This document shows positions 25,145-31,837 of a stretch of 64,000 nt of DNA, piece after piece. Both the position numbers and the translations under genes were made by a program. The stretch covers positions 1 to 64,000 of the forward strand of contig CAVWXX010000003.1 in the NCBI GenBank assembly GCA_963759155.1, written 5' to 3'. The notes under the pieces are model-generated. The model was given only the letters and a program-made list of their open reading frames with translations, was not told the origin of the DNA and did no database searches. Origin of the DNA: SZUA-36 sp963759155. GTDB lineage: Bacteria > Pseudomonadota > Gammaproteobacteria > Xanthomonadales > SZUA-36. Every line of letters starts with the position of its first letter. The first letter of the stretch is position 1.

Positions 25145-25987
25145 CTAAAGGAAAACCTCGCTTGTCTCCCACAGTGTTTCGATACGGTCAATGCGGGCCG
25201 TCGCCTCCTCCTGGAGGTCCTTGGCAACCTGGGAAACGAGCAGTTCGGCAATCGCCACAACGGGGACCGAACTGTCAAATGGCCCGATGGCCGGCACTTC
25301 GATCTCGCACCAGTTAGGGGTCAGCTCGACCAGTGGTGAAAGCGGGTTATCAGTAATGGCGATAATTTCGACGCCGGCGCTGGCGAGAATACCCGCTGCG
25401 TTGATCACCTGGCGACGGTAGCGATAGAAATCGAAGACAACGGCTACGTCGTCCGGTCCCACGTTACCCAGGTTGGCGCCCATGGAATGTTCTTCGAGCA
25501 ATTGTACCCTCGGGCGAACCATGGAGAGACCGCTGTTGAAAGCATGGGCGCCTGCCCTTGAGGTTTCACCGGAAAGAATCCAGACGTTTTCGGCGCGCAC
25601 GATGAGCCCGCTCAAGGACGCCAATCGATTACCTTCAATGGCGGAAAAAACACTGGCGATGGCGCTGTTGAGTGTCGCTCGGGCGGGTCGAGCTTTTTCA
25701 TCATTATGCCTGATACGCTCACTGGGACGTGCCAGTTGATGGGACAGTTCGCTGCGCGCATGTCGTTGTAGCCTGGTATAGCCGTCAAAACCCAGCTTGT
25801 TGGCGAAACGAACGACGGTCGGTCTGCTGGTGCCGACGCGGTCGGCCAGGTCTGACACGGTTCCGAATGCAAGCAGCGTTGGCTCGGCCAGCACTGCTTC
25901 TGCGATAAGCCTTTCTTTGGGCGTGAGATCACCACTGACGGCAGCCACGAGCTCCGGTGTAGATGTGGGTTTTTTTACAGTGTTCAT
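25145..25987 (-). CDS. MurR/RpiR-family transcriptional regulator
   Basis: 280 residues. The N-terminal helix-turn-helix (LLAFGTVSDLADRVGTSRPTVVRFANKLGFDGY, ~33-65) is the RpiR HTH_6 type. A C-terminal SIS domain follows (~125-255): VWILSGETSRAGAHAFNSGL, DDVAVVFDFYRYRRQVI, EIIAITDN. RpiR proteins usually sense phosphosugars; a catabolic amino-acid/CoA cluster is an unusual setting, though some control non-sugar pathways. It lies 40 bases before the CoA-transferase genes on the same strand and diverges from the KamA-like gene, with direct repeats between them. Confidence 0.88.
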   Translation of the reverse strand: MNTVKKPTSTPELVAAVSGDLTPKERLIAEAVLAEPTLLAFGTVSDLADRVGTSRPTVVRFANKLGFDGYTRLQRHARSELSHQLARPSERIRHNDEKARPARATLNSAIASVFSAIEGNRLASLSGLIVRAENVWILSGETSRAGAHAFNSGLSMVRPRVQLLEEHSMGANLGNVGPDDVAVVFDFYRYRRQVINAAGILASAGVEIIAITDNPLSPLVELTPNWCEIEVPAIGPFDSSVPVVAIAELLVSQVAKDLQEEATARIDRIETLWETSEVFL

Positions 25988-25990
25988 TAC

Positions 25991-26031
25991 GTTACATTAT
26001 TACACAACAACAGTTCAATGTGTTACATTAT
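25991..26031. promoter_or_regulatory. Paired GTTACATTAT direct repeats in the divergent intergenic region
   Basis: GTTACATTAT occurs at 25991-26000 and 26022-26031, 31 bases apart, which is three helical turns. The second lies in AATGTGTTACATT, which has short dyad symmetry. They lie between the RpiR regulator and the KamA-like gene, so they are the best candidate operators for control of both arms of the cluster. Confidence 0.6.
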
Positions 26032-26052
26032 GTATTGGTTGAAACATGACAA

Positions 26053-27519
26053 ATGAGGTATGAAGTGGCCACTGCAAATACGTACGTTACGACGGAAAGA
26101 GAACAGGCTTTCCTCGACACGATTGAGAACCCCAAATATGACCGTGAGATCATCAACGGTCTGAAACCATTTTTTGAGGAAAAAGCACCGGAGGACATCA
26201 GGAGTTTTTATTCAGGAGATGAACTCGCTATGTTGCTGGAACTGCGTGGCACCGAACGGGATGTTGAAAAACGCATGCCGGTTAAAATGTCCCGCCATTT
26301 TTTCGAGATGGCCAGAAACAGCAAGCCACTACAGAGACTGGTTAAGGCTAACCCGGACGAGACACTCAACCTGGCCGGCTCCGAAGATCCCGGTTACCAG
26401 ATGGATTTTGCGCCGGTTGAGGGCATGCTGCACAAGTACGAAATGGGTCTGCTGTACGCAGTTTCCACTTGTACTGCGCATTGTCGATTCTGTTATCGCG
26501 AAGAGTTGATCAGCCAGAAAGACATCGAACGTCAGGATGGAACAGTTGCCAAGAAAGGCCTGGCCAAGATCAAGGATGTTACGGATTACATCCGCCTGCA
26601 CAACGAGATCGTTGCCGCCAATGGCGGACGTCACCCGGAAACGGGACGTGAAAAACTCAGGGAGGTTCTGCTGTCCGGTGGTGACCCGATGGTGCTTCCT
26701 AACCGGAAAATTGGTGCATGGATGGCTGCCCTGGCCGAAGCAGGTGTGGAGTCCATCCGCCTTGGCACCAAGGAAATGTCATTTTATCCAAAGCGCTTCG
26801 ATGATGCGTTTTTGTCTATGCTGGACCGCTTTCACGAAACTTATCCGGAAGTCGGCTTCAGGCTGATGATCCACTTCAACCATCCGGATGAGTTCCTTCT
26901 GAAGGGCAGTGACGGTGCTTACCTGATGAATGACAATGGATCACTCAAGTGGCACGAGGATACCCGCCAGGCGATGGAGGCTGTTGTTTCGCGTGGCTGG
27001 CTCAATATTGAAAACCAGGCTCCTATCATCAAGGGCATCAACGATGATTCCGATGCACTCCGTGTCATGCAACGTGCGCTTTACCGGGTTGGTGTTGGCA
27101 ACCACTACTTCTTCTGCGGCCGGGATATCGTTGCCTACAGGCACTTCAACGTGCCGATCGAGACCGCATGGCAAACCCTGAATGAATCGCAAAAGGGCTT
27201 ATCCGGCGTGGAAACACACGCACGTCTGTCCATTACCCACTACAAGGGCAAGACCGAGGTTTCGGCCGTCACCAGTGAGCCGATTCCGGGTGTTCCCGGC
27301 ACCGAGAACGGTGTGCTGATCTTCAAGATTTTGCGTAATGCACTGGACGCGCCTGACCGTGGAAAGGTCTGCATCGTGGGACGTAACCCGGATGCCATCT
27401 GGTTTGATGACTACGAAGACCGGGTGATTTTCGATGAAGCGGGTCTTTTTGATTACGCCAGGGTCGACAAGAAGAAGATTGATATCGAAAAAGCCGCAGG
27501 AGTTGCACTGGCTTCCTGA
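26053..27519 (+). CDS. KamA-family radical SAM 2,3-aminomutase
   Basis: 488 residues. Radical-SAM cluster cysteines C140, C144 and C147 in STCTAHCRFCYR, followed by R149 at the position of the KamA substrate-carboxylate arginine. HFNHPDEF and ENQAPIIKGINDDSD align with KamA; D331 sits at the position that binds the lysine side-chain amine, while the second such Asp is displaced (D358 in CGRDIVAYRHF). K400 in YKGKTEV aligns with the PLP lysine. The enzyme should move an amino group from C2 to C3 of an alpha-amino acid. No ablB-type beta-lysine acetyltransferase adjoins, so an osmolyte role is less likely than catabolism. GTG 26065, with GAGGT upstream, is an alternative start. Confidence 0.87.
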   Translation: MRYEVATANTYVTTEREQAFLDTIENPKYDREIINGLKPFFEEKAPEDIRSFYSGDELAMLLELRGTERDVEKRMPVKMSRHFFEMARNSKPLQRLVKANPDETLNLAGSEDPGYQMDFAPVEGMLHKYEMGLLYAVSTCTAHCRFCYREELISQKDIERQDGTVAKKGLAKIKDVTDYIRLHNEIVAANGGRHPETGREKLREVLLSGGDPMVLPNRKIGAWMAALAEAGVESIRLGTKEMSFYPKRFDDAFLSMLDRFHETYPEVGFRLMIHFNHPDEFLLKGSDGAYLMNDNGSLKWHEDTRQAMEAVVSRGWLNIENQAPIIKGINDDSDALRVMQRALYRVGVGNHYFFCGRDIVAYRHFNVPIETAWQTLNESQKGLSGVETHARLSITHYKGKTEVSAVTSEPIPGVPGTENGVLIFKILRNALDAPDRGKVCIVGRNPDAIWFDDYEDRVIFDEAGLFDYARVDKKKIDIEKAAGVALAS

Positions 27520-27540
27520 GATTAACGGAGTCAGAAAAAG

Positions 27541-27576
27541 GGCCAGGCAAGCCGATACGTAATGGCTTGCCTGGCC
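27541..27576 (+). terminator. 13-bp hairpin after the aminomutase gene
   Basis: Perfect 13-bp arms (27541-27553, 27564-27576) around a 10-nt loop, 21 bases after the stop at 27519 and before phosphoglucomutase. Only a weak T-rich stretch follows. Confidence 0.6.
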
Positions 27577-27637
27577 TCGTGTTAAAATTTAACGATACAA
27601 ACACATCTCGACCGGCAAATTTACAGGAAGGAAAATC

Positions 27638-29278
27638 ATGGCCATTCATCCAGGTGCGGGAAAACCCGTCGCAAAAGAAAACCTGACTGACGTTGCCGAG
27701 CTGATCAGTCTCTATTATCAATCGACACCCGATGTATCTGACCCTGATGAAAAGGTTGCTTTCGGAACCTCCGGTCACCGCGGCACCTCTTTGAAAAACA
27801 GCTTTAACGAAGACCACATCATTGCGATTGCGCAGGCGATTTGTGATTACCGTGCAGGGCAGGGCATCACGGGGCCGCTTTTTATGGGCAAGGACACACA
27901 TGCGCTGTCCATCCCGGCTGAAAAGACGGCCCTCCAGGTTTTTGCGGCCAATGGCGTGACCGTGATGATTGACCAGGATGATGGCTACACACCCACACCG
28001 GTCATCTCACACGCGATCCTGTCCTACAACAAGGGAAAAACCACGGGGTTGGCCGATGGCGTTGTCATCACACCCTCACACAACCCGCCCGATAATGGTG
28101 GTTTCAAATACAACCCGCCTAACGGTGGGCCGGCCGACAGCGATGCGACAGGCTGGATTGCTGACCGCGCCAATCAACTGCTCGCAAAAGGCAACGAAGA
28201 AGTCGAAGGGCTTTACTTTGCGGATGCATTGGCAGCCGAAACGACCCTGCGTTACGACTTTATCACCCCGTATGTTGAAGACCTGGCCAACGTCATTGAC
28301 ATGGAAGCCATCAGGGGTGCCAAGCTTAATATTTGCGCCGATGCCATGGGTGGTTCCGGTTTGCGCTACTGGCAGCCAATCGCTGAAAAATACGGCTTGA
28401 ACCTGACCGTTCGTAACGATAGTGTCGACTACACCTTTGGCTTCATGACTGCAGACCACGACGGCAAGGTTCGTATGGACTGTTCTTCACCTTATGCGAT
28501 GGCCAGCCTGGTTGCGCTCAAGGATGACTTTGACATTGCTTTTGGCAACGATCCCGATTATGACCGTCACGGTATCGTGACAAAATCCGCTGGTCTGATG
28601 AACCCGAACCATTATCTTGCCGTGGCCATCAATTATCTTTATAGCAATCGCCCGGGTTGGAAGGAAGATGCCGCCATTGGTAAAACACTGGTCAGTTCAT
28701 CCATGATCGACCGTGTTGCCGCCGACCTTGGCCGCGACCTGCAGGAGGTTCCGGTTGGCTTCAAGTGGTTTGTAAACGGACTCGTGGATGGTTCTTATGG
28801 TTTTGGTGGTGAGGAGTCTGCCGGTGCCTCATTCCTGCGCAAGGACGGCACGGTCTGGACCACGGATAAAGATGGCATCATTCTTTGCCTGCTGGCCTGT
28901 GAAATACTCGCTGTCACCGGCAAGGACCCGGGCGAGCATTACCAGGATCTGGTGGCCAAATTCGGTAATCCGGTCTACGAGCGGGTCGATGCACCAGCCA
29001 ACCGCGAACAAAAAGCCAAATTGGCCGCCCTCTCGGCCGACCAAGTGACGGTTGAAACAATGGCAGGCGAAGCCATCACAGCTAAGCTGACACATGCCCC
29101 GGCTAATGGTGCCGCCATTGGTGGCCTCAAGGTCTGTACTGAAAATGGCTGGTTTGCCGCACGTCCGTCCGGAACCGAGGATGTCTACAAAATCTACGCA
29201 GAAAGCTTCAAAGGCGAAGAACATCTCCGGCAGATCCAGGCTGAAGCGCGTGAAATCGTCAACGCAGCCCTGGCTTAA
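27638..29278 (+). CDS. pgm: Phosphoglucomutase, alpha-D-glucose phosphate-specific
   Basis: 546 residues, the same length as E. coli Pgm. FGTSGHRGTS near the N-terminus, the phosphoserine loop GVVITPSHNPPDNGGFKYNPPNGG, the metal-binding loop GNDPDYDRHG, the sugar-binding GGEESAGASFLR and the phosphate-binding ARPSGTEDVYKIYAESF are all present. It interconverts glucose-1-P and glucose-6-P. A GGAAGGAAA ribosome-binding site precedes the ATG. It converges on the dehydrogenase gene with only 18 bases between stops. Confidence 0.95.
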   Translation: MAIHPGAGKPVAKENLTDVAELISLYYQSTPDVSDPDEKVAFGTSGHRGTSLKNSFNEDHIIAIAQAICDYRAGQGITGPLFMGKDTHALSIPAEKTALQVFAANGVTVMIDQDDGYTPTPVISHAILSYNKGKTTGLADGVVITPSHNPPDNGGFKYNPPNGGPADSDATGWIADRANQLLAKGNEEVEGLYFADALAAETTLRYDFITPYVEDLANVIDMEAIRGAKLNICADAMGGSGLRYWQPIAEKYGLNLTVRNDSVDYTFGFMTADHDGKVRMDCSSPYAMASLVALKDDFDIAFGNDPDYDRHGIVTKSAGLMNPNHYLAVAINYLYSNRPGWKEDAAIGKTLVSSSMIDRVAADLGRDLQEVPVGFKWFVNGLVDGSYGFGGEESAGASFLRKDGTVWTTDKDGIILCLLACEILAVTGKDPGEHYQDLVAKFGNPVYERVDAPANREQKAKLAALSADQVTVETMAGEAITAKLTHAPANGAAIGGLKVCTENGWFAARPSGTEDVYKIYAESFKGEEHLRQIQAEAREIVNAALA

Positions 29279-29296
29279 AGCTGGATTACCAGGCAG

Positions 29297-31045
29297 CTAA
29301 GCCAGCTTAAGGTTGGCTTCAACTGCATCCAGAAAGCCAAACATATCCACCAGCTTTTCGTTTTCCGGATCGTTGGTTTTGCCTTTCAGGTCACCGGTGA
29401 TGATGCCCTCATCGACGGTATCAATCAGGGCCAACTTTAGTGCGGCGGCGTAGTCACCCAGCTTTATATTGCCGGCGCGTTCGCCTATGGTCTCAAGCGC
29501 ATTGGCCAACGCGTATAGCAGGGCAGAAGAGTTAAACAGTGCCACTTTGCCGTCGCTTTCAAGGTATTTCAGATACAAGTCGTGTGCGGTTCCATGTGGG
29601 GCTTCAAAGAGCATGGTGCCGTCTTTACTCTCGATGATCGAACTGGCGGTGGCCAGGCTGCCACCCAGTGCTGCTGAAATATCAGAAAAGATATCACCGT
29701 CAAGGTTTTGCGCCGGGTAGAGCGCTTCGCGCGGCGGGTCGGTAATCATCTTTTTCAGCTGGTTGGAGGGCCGCATGATCATAAATGAGGGCGGTGGCGT
29801 ATCGCGCCTGGCCAGGTCCGTTCGCACCTCTTCGATGACGGTGCTGAAGACATCGTCGTAGGCCATGAACTCGCGTTTGAGGCCGAAATAAACCTCCTTA
29901 TCGTTGACCGATGCATCGCGAAACACCTGGCAAACCCAATCCTTGATGGCTTCGCGGTCGTTTGACATGAATAATACCGGGTCGCCCTTTTTGATGGTGC
30001 GTGCGTGTTTTTCTTCGCCGTCGAGTATCACCTTCAAAATGCCGTCTTCAGTCGCGGGCATATTAAAGCTGCCATACTGGTCGCCACCACCGGCACTCAT
30101 ACGTGAAATCGATACGGCAGCGCGTCGACTCGGGATGCCGGTCAGCTTGAGTTGCTCAACCAGTACTTGCAGTTTATGGCCGCTGGTGTTGTCCGGCACG
30201 CCCCATAGCGCGCGCTGCGGTGGGTTGGAGACTATTCGCGCGGCCTGTGCATCAATCAGTTCGTAGTGGTAACTGAGACCAAGTTCGGTAAACCGGGCCT
30301 GGTAGTCACGTTCATAAATTTCCTCGATAGCCTCACGCATGACGCCATCGTAGCCCGGGATAACCGTGTCTTTGAGACCGAGATAGGCGTCGCGTTTTTC
30401 GTCGATGGCGCGTGTGAAAAAGTCATGTGCCCAGTTACGCACCTCATTCATATCGTTGGTGCCGAGAAGCCAGGGGTCGCCCTTGTTGATAAAGCGGCGG
30501 TGTAACTCGATGGGGTCGCCACTGTCGCCGACAAACATCAGCTTGGCTACACCGGTCGCCTTGGATAACTCGTTGTGGCTGTTCTGAATGCCGCCGTTTT
30601 CCATGGTAACAACATCAATATCACGACCTTCCCAGGCGGGGCGTTTGACCTCGATATTGCGGAAGTGAATATCCTCGCGAATGATGTTGCCGCCAATGCC
30701 CTTGCGAATGGCGCCGTTGGGTGACCGGGTTGCCAGGCGGTTCAACTCGTCTTCCCTGATATGACTGTGCTTTGCCAGCAGTTCATCCAACTGGTCACGG
30801 TTGACCGTCATCCCCGCATTCTTAATTCCGACACCATGTTGTTGTAGAGCCTCGATCGCATCGACAATGACCTGGCCATTGCTTAGCAGGCGACTCTCAG
30901 CAGACAGGTCGATCTCGACCAAGGGTATATCGAGGTATTTGTTTACAAACTGCTCGAGAATGCGATCAAAGGCGATTTGCGCCATTTCGTCACCATGCAG
31001 CACCACAAGGGGCTTGCCTACGGCTATTTTGTCAATCATTGCCAT
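29297..31045 (-). CDS. Isocitrate-dehydrogenase-like beta-decarboxylating dehydrogenase with duplicated domain
   Basis: 582 residues, against about 410 for eukaryote-type NADP-IDH. The N-terminal third matches IDH (VVLHGDEMAQIAF, GVGIKNAGMT, RSPNGAIRKGIGGNIIRE). Two related blocks follow: A ~142-282 and B ~309-446, each with KGDP..., a D/EA YxGLK segment and NPP/DPP(Q/R)xAL. The IDH GRHAYGDQYR motif is recognisable only in B (SRMSAGGGDQYGSFN), the LID aspartate only in A, and NLDGDIFSD follows B. The C-terminus (EAPHGTAHDL) is IDH-like. Isocitrate may not be its substrate. ATG 31039 has the better-spaced ribosome-binding site. Last gene of a minus-strand run after SulP and the dehalogenase. 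Confidence 0.75.
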   Translation of the reverse strand: MAMIDKIAVGKPLVVLHGDEMAQIAFDRILEQFVNKYLDIPLVEIDLSAESRLLSNGQVIVDAIEALQQHGVGIKNAGMTVNRDQLDELLAKHSHIREDELNRLATRSPNGAIRKGIGGNIIREDIHFRNIEVKRPAWEGRDIDVVTMENGGIQNSHNELSKATGVAKLMFVGDSGDPIELHRRFINKGDPWLLGTNDMNEVRNWAHDFFTRAIDEKRDAYLGLKDTVIPGYDGVMREAIEEIYERDYQARFTELGLSYHYELIDAQAARIVSNPPQRALWGVPDNTSGHKLQVLVEQLKLTGIPSRRAAVSISRMSAGGGDQYGSFNMPATEDGILKVILDGEEKHARTIKKGDPVLFMSNDREAIKDWVCQVFRDASVNDKEVYFGLKREFMAYDDVFSTVIEEVRTDLARRDTPPPSFMIMRPSNQLKKMITDPPREALYPAQNLDGDIFSDISAALGGSLATASSIIESKDGTMLFEAPHGTAHDLYLKYLESDGKVALFNSSALLYALANALETIGERAGNIKLGDYAAALKLALIDTVDEGIITGDLKGKTNDPENEKLVDMFGFLDAVEANLKLA

Positions 31046-31141
31046 GTCCTTTTTGTTTTCGTCTTGGCGTTCTTATCGGCAGGGCTCAGTGTCGATTTAC
31101 CAGCCCGAATTTACCGATTGTACCCGAGAATTCGTTTTTAC

Positions 31142-31825
31142 TCAGCGATTGACGGCTTCAGTCAGTACGGCAGGCAACTCTGTCAGCTGTGAAATGATGG
31201 CTGTGGGGGCATGCTCCCAGGGGTCAAATACGGCACTTGGTTGACGCTTTATCCAGACCGTGCGCCACCCGCAGGCTGCCGCACCGATCACATCAAATGG
31301 GTTGCTGGAGACGAGCCATGTCGTTGCGGCAGTAGAACCGGCTCGTTCCAGAAAACGCGCATAAAAACGCGGGTCGGGTTTGAAGGTTTGTACTTCATCG
31401 GCACTGATGATTGACGAAATGTTGTGGTCGAGTCCGGCATGCTTTAACAGTGCAGTCACATCTTCGGCAACGCCGTTAGAGAAGGCGTGAAGTGCGATAC
31501 CCGTCTGTTGCAGGGCTTCCATGGCCGGTGCCACATCCGGGAAAGCAGCCAGGGCCCGGTAGCGATTCATCAACCTGGCCTTGTCATTTTCCGATATGGC
31601 GGCGCCATGCGTTTCACAGGCAAAGTCGAGCGCCGCCCGGGTGACTTGCGTAAAGTTCCGATAAGCGCCCATTAACCCACGCCGAAAACTGTACTCCAAT
31701 TGCTTGCGGCGCCAGGTTTCGGCGAACGCGCCGGCCTCGTCCCCAACATGGTCAGTGAGTGCCGTCTTGACAGCGAGCGGATCAATTAAAGTACCGTAGA
31801 TGTCCAGCGCAAGTGTCGTCGTCAT
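31142..31825 (-). CDS. Haloacid dehalogenase type II (HAD superfamily)
   Basis: 227 residues. DIYGTLIDP carries the nucleophilic aspartate (D8); HAFSNGVAED, EVQTFKPDPRFY (catalytic lysine) and WLVSSNPFDVIGAAACGWRTVWIKR follow. The SSNxFDVxGA sequence is the hallmark of (S)-2-haloacid dehalogenases, which hydrolyse 2-haloacids to 2-hydroxyacids. The gene lies 12 bases after the SulP transporter stop and 97 bases before the dehydrogenase start, all on the minus strand. Many annotated members act on other phosphate or halide substrates, so the chemistry is provisional. Confidence 0.85.
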   Translation of the reverse strand: MTTTLALDIYGTLIDPLAVKTALTDHVGDEAGAFAETWRRKQLEYSFRRGLMGAYRNFTQVTRAALDFACETHGAAISENDKARLMNRYRALAAFPDVAPAMEALQQTGIALHAFSNGVAEDVTALLKHAGLDHNISSIISADEVQTFKPDPRFYARFLERAGSTAATTWLVSSNPFDVIGAAACGWRTVWIKRQPSAVFDPWEHAPTAIISQLTELPAVLTEAVNR

Positions 31826-31837
31826 GGTTTTTCGCTC

